NCBI GenBank assembly: GCA_029844215.1 | Contig: CM056740.1 | Location: 25,897,873-25,961,872, forward strand | Source of the DNA: Przewalskia tangutica | Taxonomy: Eukaryota; Streptophyta; Magnoliopsida; Solanales; Solanaceae | Reading direction: 5' to 3' | Length of the DNA: 64,000 nucleotides | Shown: piece after piece, positions 45,277 through 57,365 of the stretch | Position numbering within the stretch: position 1 is the stretch's first letter | Layout of the letters: each line of letters starts with the position of its first letter | Made by a program: the position numbers and the translations under genes | Notes under the pieces: generated by a model | What the model saw: the letters and a program-made list of their open reading frames with translations, nothing else | Database searches by the model: none | What the model was told of the DNA's origin: nothing

Positions 45277-48200
45277 AAGTACTACGTACGTACATTCTTT
45301 TCAAGAGACTCCTTTTTGTGTAGAACCCCAAGATACTAACACCCGTAGTATCCAGGCTTGTGTACATTTCACATAAGTCACGATACTTTTAGAAATACAT
45401 TTCTCGGCTCCTAAAATCAAGTGACCCTTACTTAAAAGCTTTAAGCAAGTGATACCTTTAAATCACATTGCCCTTCCTTAATACGAGTTAATTCTTTGAT
45501 TACTTTATTAGAGAAAACCATGCTCTTAACTTTCCATAAAGCCGTTATAACCAACTTCCCATAAAGCCGTTATAACCCTTTATGGTTTTAGACAAAACTC
45601 TTTTCTTTTATAACCAAGAGACTTCTACTTTTAAAAACCAAGTATTGTATACTTTCAAATCAATTCTCTTAACTTTCAAAAATACAATTAGTCTCTTAAC
45701 CTTTAGAACTCAAGTGATCCCTTTTATTATACAACCTTAGGCAATTGATGCCTTAAAATCAAGTTGCCTTTTTCGCTAAAATCAAGTCATTTATCTTTCC
45801 ATAAAGCAAATATAACCAACTCCCCATAAAGTCGTTATATTCACTTTATGCCTTAGCCAAAAACAATTTCCTATCCAAGGGACTTATACGTTTAAAACGA
45901 AACAAATATCACATACTTCAAAACTCTTCAAGTCCCTTAACTTTAATAAAACATTAGACATCCTTAATACTCTCAAAAAAGTGAGTTAATCTCCTAACTC
46001 ACCCGACTTGGCTATTCATAAAACTAGTAAAGGATATCAAGGTCTTGTACGTCTACCGTACTACATACGTGCAACTAGTCATGCTCAAAAGATAGGAAAA
46101 GTTCTACATAGAGTAAATCACACAACTACCTCTTAACTTCTAAGAGTAGAAGGAAACATGAAATGATACCACAAGTATATTCCATACATAGAATCATGCC
46201 AAAGGAAGGAAGAGGTTCACATACCTCGCGACGATATCGACAAGTAGCAAAATGCTCCAAAGTACTTCAATCTTGATAGCTAATCCATCCTTCAAGTAGG
46301 ATACGCTATACTTAGTACTTCAACCTATAATGGTCACAATACGTCCATTAACCTCTTACTTCAAACGTAGAATATTCTAGGTGCTAAGTCGCTAAATTCT
46401 ACGGAAAATCGGACAGCACCTCCTTTGTTTTTACTTACTTTGCCACCTTTTTCAAGGCCGAATACAATAACCAAACACGCCACTTTTAAGGCCCAATCAA
46501 TGAAATCAACAATAGGGGATTACACGCCTACTAGACGTGTAAAATTCCGCCCCACAAACGATATCAAATTAATACAACTATATGTCCAATTCGGCTAACT
46601 TGAAGTACTACAACATCAATTCTTATCCAATTTCCATTTCAATCCAAGTTATTAGCCTAACATGATATCAAGTCGCAAACGAGTATAACTACTATAATCT
46701 CCAAGTAATTAACATGCGACGATTCTAATAAACGACCAAATTGTAATCCAACTTAACATGGCTTACATTACCTTTCGGATTTTCAAGGCTACAATCAATC
46801 CATAATCCTTATAAACTTCAACACCTACACTTCATGCTAGCAACAAGTAAAGCTAACAACAATATAAATAATCTTGTAACACTTTCAAAGAACAAGATTA
46901 TACCTCAACGAATCTTAATCCAATCTTCAAATCCGAAGTCGCTCCTTAGCAACTTAGAGCCTCTTCAAGACACTTCAATACGCTAGTTGGGACCCTTAGA
47001 ACAACACCAACAATTTTCCTTCAAACTTTCAATCCAAAACCTAGAAAGCCACTAGGTTTTCACTTTGCGACTAACCCGAAAACTATCTTTTTCCGAGATT
47101 TTTCTATTGAGATATGCTTACAATACACTTAGGAACCTTGGTTTAAAGTGTGGAGCTTATTGGACAAGAAACAAATTTTTTTCTTTCTTCTTGTGCTAGA
47201 ACCCGAGAGCACCATCTCAATGTTCTTCAATTTTTTGTGAAATTTAGCTAAGTGTTAGGCTTGTCTCACTACTAGTAGTATTATAAAGTGTAATGGAGGG
47301 TCATGATATAAACAAATGGGTGGTTTGGATGAGCTCTTCTTTAAATATCAAGACTTGTGGGACCTTTGACTTAGTCAATTTTTTCAAGCTCACATTTGCA
47401 AGACTTTGTCATCTAAAGACTATGGTCAATGACCATTTTGGCCATGCCTATTTCGACCAAGGCATCAATAAGGGGGGTGACACGTGTCATTGTCGACCCA
47501 TTCGGCCGTGGTCGTGCCTTACCGGCACCCAAGTAGTCATACATCAGAGTAATCAGCGGAATATAAAACAAGACATGAAACAGTTTGTAAAATAAGACAC
47601 AGTTATGTGAGAAAACGTCGCCTTTCGGCATATATATATATAAACATGGTTTAGCAGTTACATCCGAAACTGTACAACATGGCTACAGACCTCTAAGGAA
47701 ATATACAACTATGGCGGGACAGGGCCCCGCCATACCGATCAGACAAAACTATCTACAACAGGAGATCATACCCAAAAGTAGAGCCTCCGAGAAGATGGAG
47801 CTCGACACCAAGGCAAAGATCCTGGGATGCGGATCTAGCACTCGCTTGCCACCTGCGGCATGAACGCGGCCCCGAAGGTCGATAACAGTACTAAGTATGT
47901 GAAATCGAAAAATCAAATGAAATCATATCATTTTAAAACCGGTTTACAAATATGCACAAAACAACGATATAGCGCACATAGTACATCATAAACAAGAGCA
48001 ACAATAGGTAATCGTAATAGGTCTTTTCTAGGCTGCGAATGATCGGCGGGGCCACTCGCGCGTATTATCGTGCAAGCCTAATCTTGAACTCGAGTCGCAT
48101 AGGCCACTCACCGGGCGCATGAGGTATAACCCGCATCGAGGGTAGCTACTCCTCGGCGTCGCCCCGACTCGTTGTCGCGTGGCCACATAGCGCGTGAGGC

Positions 48201-48660
48201 ATAACCCCGCATACTAACTCGAACTCGTAGCTCGCATAGGCCCACTGGACCGCATGAGGTATTCTCGAATCATGGTCCTGCATCACGAGTCTACCGCGTC
48301 GGAGGCGCTTAACCCGGTATCATCTCAAGAGGTGAGTGATATAGTACTAACACAACGAATTATAGTTCAAACAACATAAGCATAAGTAAGACTGACCTCT
48401 TTACACAAACGTTACAAGATACTAACACATAGCGTCACAATATGTCTACTCACCAAAACCATCTTATTATACCTTTCAGAAATCAATACAAGTCTTTTAT
48501 AAAACACATAAGTAAACTGTTCCTTTTTATAAAACTTAAGCCGTTATACGTAACTTCCCATAAAGCTAGTATAACCCTTAAGCTTCGTGTTTTAAAAACA
48601 ACTATTCTTCTTCTTTCAAAACTGTGTTATAATTCCTTTGAAAGACTTTTTAAGATCTTT

Positions 48661-48745
48661 ATTATTCAGGCTTAAGTCGCAAGACATTGCCGTAAGTATT
48701 ATTCAGGCTTAAGTCGAAAGACATTGCCGTAGTTATTATTCAGTT
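48661..48745 (-). repeat. 43-bp direct duplication in D 3' LTR
   Basis: TATTATTCAGGCTTAAGTCG with AAGACATTGCCGTA occurs twice in tandem; also at 55962-56042 in the other LTR. Confidence 0.8.
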
Positions 48746-49524
48746 AACACATGTACGTCTACCGTACTATATATATATTTAAAATATCATGCTTTAGGAA
48801 GAATCACATACCTTCTCGGCGAAAACCTCCTGCCAAGTTGAATATGTCGCGCAGAGAATCAGCCTATAATAGTCACAGACATCTATCAAAGTCTAGACTA
48901 CTCTGAAGGTCATTCTAAACAGAGGTTCACAATTCTACGGAAAGTCGGGCGCACAACCCTACCCGTGAGCTATATGAGTTCATCAGAAACAATCCTATGT
49001 AGTACTGATTCAATTATTCTTCTTTTAAACCCTTCTACTGTGATAACAGTTCAATTCTATTCTGTAATATTCTTCTAAGTATTTATACTTATTCATATAC
49101 TTCTACAGTATGTATTCCCTAATTACAAAGGAGGGTTAGGATTATTTACCTCGGTAAGCCCAATAATATCCTAGATAAAAGTCGTGCCTGAGCAAGGTTT
49201 AGCTCCTAAGTTGTACGCTCCGGTAGCTCCAAGAAAACCTTAGAAGTTCTTCACAACTTCTACTAAGGACTAAGGGATTTGGGCTAGGGTATTTTGGGCA
49301 TTATAACAATACTAGAAGGCAACTTTTCTACCAAGGGAGGGTAGGTTTGGCTAGGCTAGGGGGGGGCCTCGGCCAAACCACTTAGGCTAGAGGGGGGGGT
49401 ATTCGGCCAAGGGCCTTCACAAGGGGAAGGGGAGGTGTTTGGACGAAAAGGCTACAAAGGGAGAGGAGAGGATTTTTAGACTTGGAAGTTTTTGTGGATG
49501 AAGAACTCTTCATCACAAGAGGGG

Positions 49525-49532
49525 TATTTATA
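49525..49532 (-). promoter_or_regulatory. TATA box, D 3' LTR
   Basis: TATTTATA, which is TATAAATA in the element sense, about 400 bp from the LTR start and just upstream of a CTTCATCC-like start region (complement AAGAACTCTTCATC). Confidence 0.6.
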
Positions 49533-49703
49533 GGTCAAGGGATGGCCAACAAAGGGCCAAGATGTAGCCAAGTGCTAGGCAAGTGTAAGGCCAAGATTAG
49601 GGCAAGTGTACCTAGCCAACTTGCACACAAAATATCCTACCAACTACTTGACAAAATTGGCTCTCCAATTCGGTCCAATTCCGCCACAAGTCCATCAATT
49701 GGA

Positions 49704-49721
49704 GGGTGACAAGTGTCGCCC
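49704..49721. promoter_or_regulatory. G-box-like site, D 3' LTR
   Basis: GGGTGACAAGTGTCGCCC, a degenerate form of the palindrome in E and B with the core changed to CAAGTG. Confidence 0.4.
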
Positions 49722-49936
49722 TCCCGTTGGTCCAAAATGTTTCGTCTCTCGGAAAAATCCGCAAAAATTAGAAATGGCATAGCCGGAATTTACCCTACGA
49801 AAGCTGTGGAAACGTTTCGTCGGAAAACTATTTGCTTTGTGAGTTGTGCCCAAAATCGTCCAAGGCCTAAACTTTAAGGCCAAACTTTTTGTACGTATAC
49901 CCTTACGTACATACTCTGGAAATACGGGGTATAACA

Positions 49937-49971
49937 TTCTCCCCTCCTTAGAAACATTCGTCCCGAATGTT
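49937..49971 (-). promoter_or_regulatory. Polypurine tract and hairpin, element D
   Basis: In the element sense AACATTCGGGACGAATGTT (with GGGA before the arm) then CTAAGGAGGGGAGAA at the LTR border. This is the same structure as in the non-autonomous families, consistent with shared replication machinery. Confidence 0.75.
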
Positions 49972-50199
49972 CCTTCCCAAGATAGTTAACGATAAGGTTC
50001 TTCATAACCTAAACAGTTTGCAAAAGCCACACGGCCACAAAACAACACTTAGGCAAAACGATAACGAAAATTTACAAGTAGGAAAGTGAATTACGGAGGT
50101 GTGGGAATAGGTGAGGATACTTCGCCTCATGTCCTCTCCTCGGCTTCCACGCCATCTCCTCCCGAGCTCGTTCGCCACAAGACTTTGACGGAAGCCACG

Positions 50200-51500
50200 C
50201 CCTGGTCCGCAGACGCCTAACCCGACGATCGACTATCGCTATGGAATCTCCTCATACGATAACCCCTCGGCCACTGGACATCGTCAATCGGGTGTACCTA
50301 GATGGATCCCCGATGCATCTCCTCGGCATAGATACGTGAAAAACGGATGCATCGCCTCCGGACGGACGGCAGATTCAACTCAGCAACCTTGCCTACCTGC
50401 GGACAATCAAACGCCCAATGTACCTTGGGTGAGTTTCCTTCTTCCCGAATCTCATCACACCCTTCATGGGTGACACTTTAGGAAAACCCAATCATGAACC
50501 TCGAGCTGCAGATCTGCCGACGATGATCTGCATACGACTTCGCCGACTACGAATGTCGATAAGCGCTTCTCGGATAAGCTTCACCTTATCCGCACTGCTG
50601 CACCAAATCGTCCCACTAATCGCACCTCGCCACATCGAACCAGCTATGGCGATCTGCACTTCCTCCCATACAAGGCCTCATAAGGCGCCATCTCGAATCT
50701 TTGGAGTGGTAGCTATTATTATACGCGAACTCAACTAGAGGCAAATGATCCTCCCAACTACCACTGGTCAATAACAGCTCGCAGATATCCTCGAGTGCGG
50801 ATAGTGCGCTCTGCTGTCCGTCTGCGTGGATGAAATGCAAGATTTCGTGCTCACTGCGTCCCTAAACCCCTGGAAGGACCTCGTAAGTTAGCGTAAACGG
50901 GCTCCTGCATGCGATATGATCGAAATAGGGACTCCATGCGGTCGACGATCTCTGATGTAAAGTCCGCATAATCCTCAGAAAAAGTCGTCCGACGGGAAGA
51001 AAGTGGGCTGATTTTCGACCGCCGACGATAACCCATATAGAATCATGTCTCCTCCGAGTGCGAGGTAATCGTGATGAAGTCCATGTTGATCACCTCCCAC
51101 TTCCGTGTCGGGATCTCTATCGTCAGAATAAACCACCGTGCCTGGTGCTCTACCTTCACTGCGACAACACGCACCGAGCTACGAACTCGCAACGTCCTCT
51201 TCGCCATCCCACCAATACACGGATCTAAGGTCGTGGTACATCTTGGTCGACCACGGATGGATGAGTAACGCAGCGCGATGTGTGCTTCCCCAAGAACTCT
51301 TGCCAAGTCACGAAACATCCGGAACACACAACGCCCTCAAACCTTAGCACCCATCAGTGCTACCTCAAAGGACCCTTGCCTCACGAAGAGTCAGATCACG
51401 ATAACGTGTCAAAACGGATCCTCGAACTGTTGCCTCTTCACCTCGCCGGCGATGGAAGACTCGGCAACCTCACGAACTCTAACCCCACCGCTATCGTAAT
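50200..51500 (-). pseudogene. Integrase of element D
   Basis: Reading leftwards: an HHCC/linker region with VEHQARWFILTIEIPTRKWE and VINMDFIT (51043-51327), which includes the usual first catalytic Asp in the DFI context. Then FSEDYADFTSEIVDR and GLGTQ (50851-51036), then DGQQ...LEDICELLLTSGSWEDHL and PLVEFAYNNSYHS (50616-50840), followed by a C-terminal region with no readable frame. This is the family order for gypsy integrase, which inserts cDNA into chromosomes. The second Asp and the Glu cannot be read because of frame shifts. I could not see a chromodomain. Confidence 0.8.
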
Positions 51501-52062
51501 CAATCAAGCGGACACCAAGGCTCGCTAATCGATGCAAATCACGAACCATGTCCCTCCTCTCTGCCGCACATCCGATAGGCTCCCCATCGACCTACGACTA
51601 AGAGCATCCGCCACATTGGCCTTCCCGGGTGGTACAGATATCAACATCGTAATCCTTAAGCAACTCTAACCACCGTCTGCCGTAAGTTCGGCTCCTCTGG
51701 TCAAGATATACCGAGGCTCTTGTGGTGCGTATAAATATCCACGTGAACCCCATACAAATAGTGCCTCCGGATCTTCAAAGCGTGAATCATCGCTACCGGC
51801 TCTAAATCATGGGTGGGGTAGTTCTCTCGTGTTTCTTAAGTCGTCGGGATGCGTGCGCTATAACTCGCCTCGCATCAACACACATCCCAACCCGATGCCC
51901 GACGATCACAATACACCACGAAACCATCCGACCTCGGGAAGAGTAAGTAAACGGGGCGGTCGTCGATCTCTCTTTCAAGAATCGAAACCCCGCTCCACAA
52001 GCATCATCCATCAAACTTGGCCGCCTTCGAGTCAGCCTAGTCAATGGTGCAGATAGAAGCAA
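51500..52062 (-). pseudogene. RNase H of element D
   Basis: Open at 51802-52062 with [36 protein letters not shown] and a preceding PLTRLTRRR. These correspond to the start of the plant gypsy RNase H (the GF.FLKE.LTTAP and ViAYASRQLKKHE segments). The catalytic Asp region between them is out of frame. The distal end around 51598-51640 reads as a YHPGKANVADALS-type segment, the usual RNase H to integrase junction. RNase H would remove RNA from RNA-DNA hybrids. Confidence 0.78.
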
Positions 52063-52780
52063 ACTTCTCTACGAACCGCGATAATAACTGCAAGGCCCGA
52101 AATCGCGAACCTGCAGCCGGAGTAGTAGGTCTAGGCCAACTCGGATCGCCTCGATCTTGGCGTATCTACCGAATACCATCGGCCGACAATGTGCCCCAGA
52201 ACAGCCACCGAAGGTAACCAAAACTCACATTTGGAAAACTTGGCGTACCGCTGTTCTTGATCGAGAAGCGTCGGATCGCCAAATGCTCCGCATGCTCCGC
52301 TCTGGCGAGAATAAACCAAGATATCATCAATGAACACTATCACAAACGTGTCCAAAAATGGTTTGAACACTCGGTTCATCAAATCCATGAATACCACGAG
52401 CATTGGTCAACCAAAAGACATGACCACGAACTCATAATGCCTGCACGTCCGAATGCGATCCAGGACATCCACCTCTCGACTCGAACGATGATAGCGATCG
52501 CAGATCAATCTTGGAGAAACATCTCGCGCACGCAATCGTCGAACAAATCATCAATCCCGGAAGAGGTATCGTTCTTAATGGTCACCTTGTTCACCGTCAG
52601 TAGTCAACACACATGCTCGGCGTCCGTCTTCTTCTTCACGAACAATCTGGCGCCCCGAGGGAGAAACACTAGGTCGATAAAACCGCTTCTCCAAAGAAAT
52701 CTCTCAGGTGGTCCTTGACTCTCTCAACTCGGCAGTGTCATTCGTATGGCGGAATGGAAATAAGCCGAGTGTCCGCAACA
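52062..52780 (-). pseudogene. Reverse transcriptase of element D
   Basis: Open at 52131-52403 with [20 protein letters not shown], then IDDILVYS (about 52308-52337), the (F/Y)-x-D-D catalytic box with both aspartates, then [20 protein letters not shown]. Upstream, near 52400-52440, HYEFVVMSFG is readable in another frame. The first part of the fingers/palm is compressed and frame-broken. It is the only RT in the window. Confidence 0.88.
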
Positions 52781-53300
52781 CATCTATACAAAACTCGATC
52801 TCCTCTCGTGAGGATACGGAAGGTCGTCTGAAACACGTCTGGGAATTCTCGACCACTGATCGATCAAAATCTGGTACCGCGGCTTGAGATCAAACACCCG
52901 AACGAGATGGTAGATATACCCTTCGCACCATCTTCCTAGCCTTGAGGTAGGAAATAAACCTACCACCGGCGATACCGTGCTCCTCCCACTCAACAACCGC
53001 TCCTCAGAACCGAACCGTACTACTCTCTCTCTGCAGTCTACATTGGCGTAGCACGAAGCTAGCCAATCCATCCCCATGATCACGTCGAAGTCAATCATCT
53101 CCAACTCTATCAAGTCGGCTGGTCGACGATCGTAAATGGTCACAGACAAGCTCTATATATCCGCCGAGCTACCACCGAATCACCCATGGCGTAGCTACCT
53201 CGAAAGGGTCTATGGACTCGTGCTCTATCCCTATCCTACTAGCAACAAGGGAGATATATGGGACCAGTAGAACCGGATCTATCAAAGCATACACATCAAA
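52780..53300 (-). pseudogene. Aspartic protease of element D
   Basis: FDVYALIDPVLLVPYISLVA lies near 53230-53290 and corresponds to the active-site loop where the family has D-[ST]-G. Here the residues after the Asp read PVLL because of a frame change. It is followed by SRIGIEHESIDPFEVATP. In the next frame (52784-53149) ADLIELEMIDFDVIMGMDWL and ASCYANVDC are readable, the characteristic second half of the domain. The protease would process the polyprotein. It continues from gag without a clear boundary. Confidence 0.82.
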
Positions 53301-53479
53301 CCCGAACCGATAAAGTACTGGCGACATCGGTGAGGCCTCACGATCCCGCTTACCGACAAAGCATAAATGCGGTTCGAGGACCGCTAGAATCGGACCGAGC
53401 CACGACTCTGCGCGACCTGGCGACCCATGAGTACCACGCCCTCGGGCGAGTAATCGTAGGAGATGATGAGGCGGCAAGA

Positions 53480-54587
53480 ACTCGGCGTGAGCCTACCACG
53501 ATCTTGCCCCGGTCGGACGGTCCTCGCAAAGTGACCTGCGCCTGGCGTAATAAGCTCCAAAAGTAGTACCACACTTCCGTAATGGGATCTGCGACGGCCA
53601 CACGGGTGGTCCCGATCGCCGATCTCTGCTACTCGACGCCCGAAGCCCTGGGCCCCGTCCGCCCTCGAATACTCTGCGGCCGAGGATGGTCCAGAGTGCT
53701 CTGAGCTGGTGTGGTGCAAATCTAGGCTATTCGAGGCCGCCCACCACGATAGCCACGTAAGACCCTCCGTCCCGGCCTTCTGCCGCTGTCGGCTCGTCGA
53801 CCTCTGCTCGCTCGCATCCAAGGGCGTGAGCTGCATCTGGTAATGTCCATACCGATCGAAGAGAAACACCGCGCATGACTCGGCCATATAATCATCTAGC
53901 GGTGACGTGGCGGTGCACCTATCCTCCATATCTGCTACCAACGCTGGGACATATCGAGCCAATGAATCAAACTCGACATTGTACTCCCTGACAGTGCGTC
54001 CTCTCTGCCTCAGCAGTAAAAATCTATCAGCCCGCGCTCTCTCATCCGTGGAGGCAGAAGTGAGTGAGAAAGCCTCGAGAACTCATCCCAAGTAGGCCGG
54101 GACGCTGCTCTCCCGATAACTCCCATGAATCAAACCAATCGATCGTGGTATCACGCGGCCGATGCGAACCGGCGTCACGCACTGCCTCTGAGGCCTTGAT
54201 CACCCGCATGATCCTCTGAAGCTGACGGATGAACTCCTGCGGATCATCCTCCGGCCTCGACCCGTAAAACTCTGGCGGGCTACAACTCAAGAAATCTCTT
54301 AGTCTCAAACTATTCGCCTCGGGTGCACGTGCGCGCGAGCTGAGCTGGGCTGCGCCGATCCGGCCTATCCTCGTGTCAGCCACACTAGCCAAAAGTTGGG
54401 CCATCTCTCTTGTACCCTAACTCTCCGCCTGTGGGGCGGGAGGTGTGGTACTGTGGTCTCTCGGGGTGGCGGCGTCATAGAACTCGCCGTCTCGTATAGA
54501 CTGGCACGAGCCCTCGTGACTCTGGGTGTCTCGCTAGCGCCTCCTACGCTTTGCCGCCCTCGGGCCGGTTGCCTTACGTGGAGGCAT
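53480..54587 (-). pseudogene. gag: gag of element D
   Basis: ATG at 54587 (GGCAT on the plus strand, as in E and F). Segments MAQLLASVADTRIG, ANSLRLRDFLSCSPPEFYGS and RPEDDPQEFIRQLQRIMRVI (54042-54404) and MARYVPALVADMEDR, LDDYMAES (53384-53962) match gag of A. A GHFAR half-knuckle lies near 53530; the cysteines of a full CCHC are out of frame. About 370 codons, as in family A. Confidence 0.8.
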
Positions 54588-54771
54588 AATCATTAGAAAG
54601 GAATACGTTAGAGGTCCAACCTATAACACACTCTAAAGCACGATCTCGTAATGAGAAGAATGGAAACCAATCCTAAATATCCTATAGCCTCACGATTATT
54701 GGTGTGGTGCACAACACACCGATAATCAAGACTCTACTAGATACGGTGCAGACACTTTCCGAGGATTAATC

Positions 54772-54782
54772 GCTCGATACCA
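54772..54782 (-). promoter_or_regulatory. Primer binding site, element D
   Basis: TGGTATCGAGC in the element sense with the AAAG spacer to the LTR end at 54787. Confidence 0.7.
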
Positions 54783-54786
54783 CTTT

Positions 54787-57226
54787 TGTCACGACCCATT
54801 CCGGGTCGTGGATCGTGCCTTACCGGCACCAGTAGTCATACATCGAGTAATCGGAATATAAAACAAGACATGAAACGCTTTGTAAAATAAGACACGCTTA
54901 TATGAGAAACGTCGCCTTTCGCATATATATATATAAACATGGTTTAGCAGCTACATCCAAATCGCAACATGGCTCTGCACTTAAGGAAATATACAACTAT
55001 GGCGGGACAGGGCCCCGCCATACCCTGATCAGACAAAACTATCTACAACAGGAGATCATACCCAAAAGTAGAGCCTCCTAGAAGATGGAGCTCGACACCA
55101 AGGCAAAGATCCTAAGGATGCGGATCTAGCACTGCTTGCCCTACCTGCGGCATGAACGCACCCAGGAGGTCAAGATAACAGTACTAAGTATGTGAAATCA
55201 GAAAAATCGAAATGAAATCATATCATTTTAAAACCAGTTTACAAATATGCACAAAACAACTAATGAATCGCACATAGTGCCACATCATAAACAAGAGCAA
55301 CAATAGGTATCAGAATAGGTCTTTTCTAGGCCGCGAATGATCAAGCAGGCCACTCGCCGTATTATCATTCGCAGCCTAATCTTGACTCGAGTCCGCATAG
55401 CCACTCACGGGCGCATGAGGTATAACCCGCATCGAGGGTAGCTACTCCTCGGCATCGCCCCGACTCGTTGTCGCGTGGCACATGACCGCATGAGGCATAA
55501 CCCCGCATACTAACTCGAACTCGTAGCTCCGCATAGGCCCCCTGGACCCGCATGAGGTATTCTCGAATCATGGTCCCAGACCGCCTGAGTCTACCCCGCA
55601 TCGGAGGGCAGCTTAACCCCCGGTATCATCTCAAGAGGTGAGTGATATAGTACTAACACAACAACTTATAGTTCAAACAACATAAGCATAAGTAAGACTG
55701 ACCTCTTTACACAAACGTTACAAGATACTAACACATAGCGTCACAATATGTCTACTCACCAAAACCATCTTATTATACCTTTCAGAAATCAATACAAGTC
55801 TTTTATAAAACACATAAATCTGCCTTTTATAAAACATAAGCCGTTATACGTAACTTCCCATAAAGCTAGTATAACCCTTAAGCTTCGTGTTTTAAAAACA
55901 ACTATTCTTCTTCTTTCAAAACTGTGTTATAATTCCTTTGAAAGACTTTTTAAGATCTTTATTATTCAGGCTTAAGTCGCAAGACATTGCCGTAAGTATT
56001 ATTCATGCTTAAGTCGAAAGACATTGCCGTAGTTATTATTCGCTTAACACGTACGCCTACCGTACTATATATATATTTAAAATATCATGCTTTAGGAAGA
56101 ATCACATACCTTCTCGCGAAAACCTCCCGCCAAGTTGAATATGCCGCAGAGAATCAAATTTATAATAGTCACGCAGACATCTATCAAAGTCTAGACTACT
56201 CAAGGTCATTCTAAACAGAGGGTTCACAATTCTACGGAAAGTCGGGCAAAGACAACCCTACCGGTGAGCTATATGAGTCTCTTGGAAAACATTCTATGTG
56301 AGTCTGGTTCAATTATTCTTCTTTAAACCCTTCTCGTGATAATATTCAATTCTATTCTGTAATATTCTTCTAAGTATTTATACTTATTCATATACTTCTA
56401 CAAGATGTATTCCTAATTACAAAGGAGGTTAGGATTATTTACCTCAGAAGCCCAATAATATCCTAGATAAAAGTCGTACTGAGCAAGGTTTAGCTCCTAA
56501 GTTGTATGCGCTCAGAGTCTAAGAAAACCTTAGAAGTTCTTCACAACTTCTACTAAGGACTAAGGGATTTGGGCTAGGGTATTTTGGGCATTATAACAAT
56601 ACTAGAAGGCAACTTTTCTACCAAGGGAGGGGGGTAGGTTTTGGCTAGGCTAGGGGGGGCCTCGGCCAAACCACTTAGGCTAGAGGGGTATTCGGCCAAG
56701 GGCCTTCACAAGGGGAGGGGGAGGTGTTTGGACGAAAAGGCTACAAAGGGAGAGGAGAGGATTTTTAGACTTGGAAGCTTTTGTGGATGAAGAACTCTTC
56801 ATCACAAGAGGGGTATTTATAGGTCAAGGGATGGCCAACCAAAGGCCAAGATGTAGCCAAGTGCTAGGCAAGTGTAAGGCCAAGATTAGGGCAAGTGTAC
56901 CTAGCCAACTTGCACACAAAATATCCTACCAACTACTTGACAAAATTGGCTCTCCAATTCGGTCCAATTCCGCCACAAGTCCATCAATTGGAGGGTGACA
57001 AGTGTCGCCCTCCCGTTGGTCCAAAATGTTTCGTCTCTCGGAAAAATCCGCAAAAATTAGAAATGGCATAGCCGGAATTTACCCTACGAAAGCTGTGGAA
57101 ACGTTTCGTCGGAAAACTATTTGCTTTGTGAGTTGTGCCCAAAAATCGTCCAAGGCCTAAACTTTAAGGCCAAACTTTTTGTACGTATACCCTTACGTAC
57201 ATACTCTGGAAATACGGGGTATAACA
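54787..57226 (-). repeat. Element D 5' LTR (2440 bp)
   Basis: TGTCACGACCC...GGGTATAACA. GC hairpin 55000-55020, degenerate repeats 55380-55640, duplication 55962-56042, TATA box 56814-56821, guanine runs 56620-56730 (cytosines in the element sense). Confidence 0.88.
56814..56821 (-). promoter_or_regulatory. TATA box, D 5' LTR
   Basis: TATTTATA, the TATAAATA that would start the D genomic RNA. Confidence 0.6.
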
Positions 57227-57365
57227 GTCGCCCTCCCATTCGTCACAATAGTACGTTTTCCGACAATTTCATAATTCCGATAAAATTTTACAAGTCTCAA
57301 ATCTTAACACCTGTGAGTTCTTACGTACGTTCTTAAAGCATGTCCTGTAAATACGGGGTGTAACA
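57227..57365 (-). repeat. Element C right LTR, terminal part
   Basis: GTCGCCCTCCC...GGGTGTAACA resumes C's LTR after D and matches 41657-41795. Confidence 0.88.

Larger units (their letters stand above)
43234..47490 (-). repeat. Element C right LTR, main part (interrupted by D)
   Basis: TGTCACGACC at 43234. Same order as the left LTR: GC hairpin (43457-43477), five-unit repeat (44153-44465), 48-bp repeat (44653-45276), G-box region cut by element D at 47490/47491. It continues at 57227-57365. The ORF at 47293-47595 exists only because of the D junction. Confidence 0.85.
47491..49936 (-). repeat. Element D 3' LTR (2446 bp)
   Basis: TGTCGACCC...GGGTATAACA. GC hairpin 47712-47732, degenerate CGCATGAGG repeats 48060-48320, CATAAAGCTAGTATAAC motif near 48560, 43-bp duplication 48661-48745, TATA box 49525-49532, G-box-like site 49704-49721. 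The ORFs at 48442 and 49482 recur in the other LTR as DNA copies only. Confidence 0.88.
47491..57226 (-). mobile_element. Element D: gag-pol LTR retrotransposon nested in C right LTR
   Basis: LTRs 47491-49936 and 54787-57226 (about 2.44 kb) flank a 4850-bp internal domain with gag, protease, RT, RNase H and integrase in the gypsy order, read leftwards. It is inserted at C's G-box palindrome. The flanks are GTCAT (left) and GTCGC (right), an imperfect duplication that could result from two transitions. It is the only element here with a pol region. Pol is about 4.3 kb in typical autonomous relatives, so some coding length is lost as well as frame. Confidence 0.85.
28032..57365 (-). mobile_element. 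Element C: LARD-like LTR retrotransposon carrying nested B and D
   Basis: It is bounded by TGTCACGACC (left) and GGGTGTAACA (right) and flanked by perfect GACTC duplications. Without the nested B and D its LTRs are about 4.39 kb each (28032-29361 plus 38737-41795; 43234-47490 plus 57227-57365). The internal domain is only 1438 bp (41796-43233). It has a PBS and a purine tract but no recognisable gag or pol, which fits the LARD definition (large LTRs over 4 kb, non-coding interior), though LARD interiors are usually longer. The element sense is minus. Confidence 0.85.

Noticed and set aside
50200..50620. Chromodomain at the end of D integrase
   Set aside because: I looked for a chromodomain after the integrase C-terminus but could not read one. 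The frames are too broken to claim presence or absence.
49937..54786. Integrated plant pararetrovirus (caulimovirid) instead of a retrotransposon
   Set aside because: LTRs with target duplications, an integrase and the gag-PR-RT-RH-INT order are retrotransposon traits. No movement-protein-like sequence was seen.
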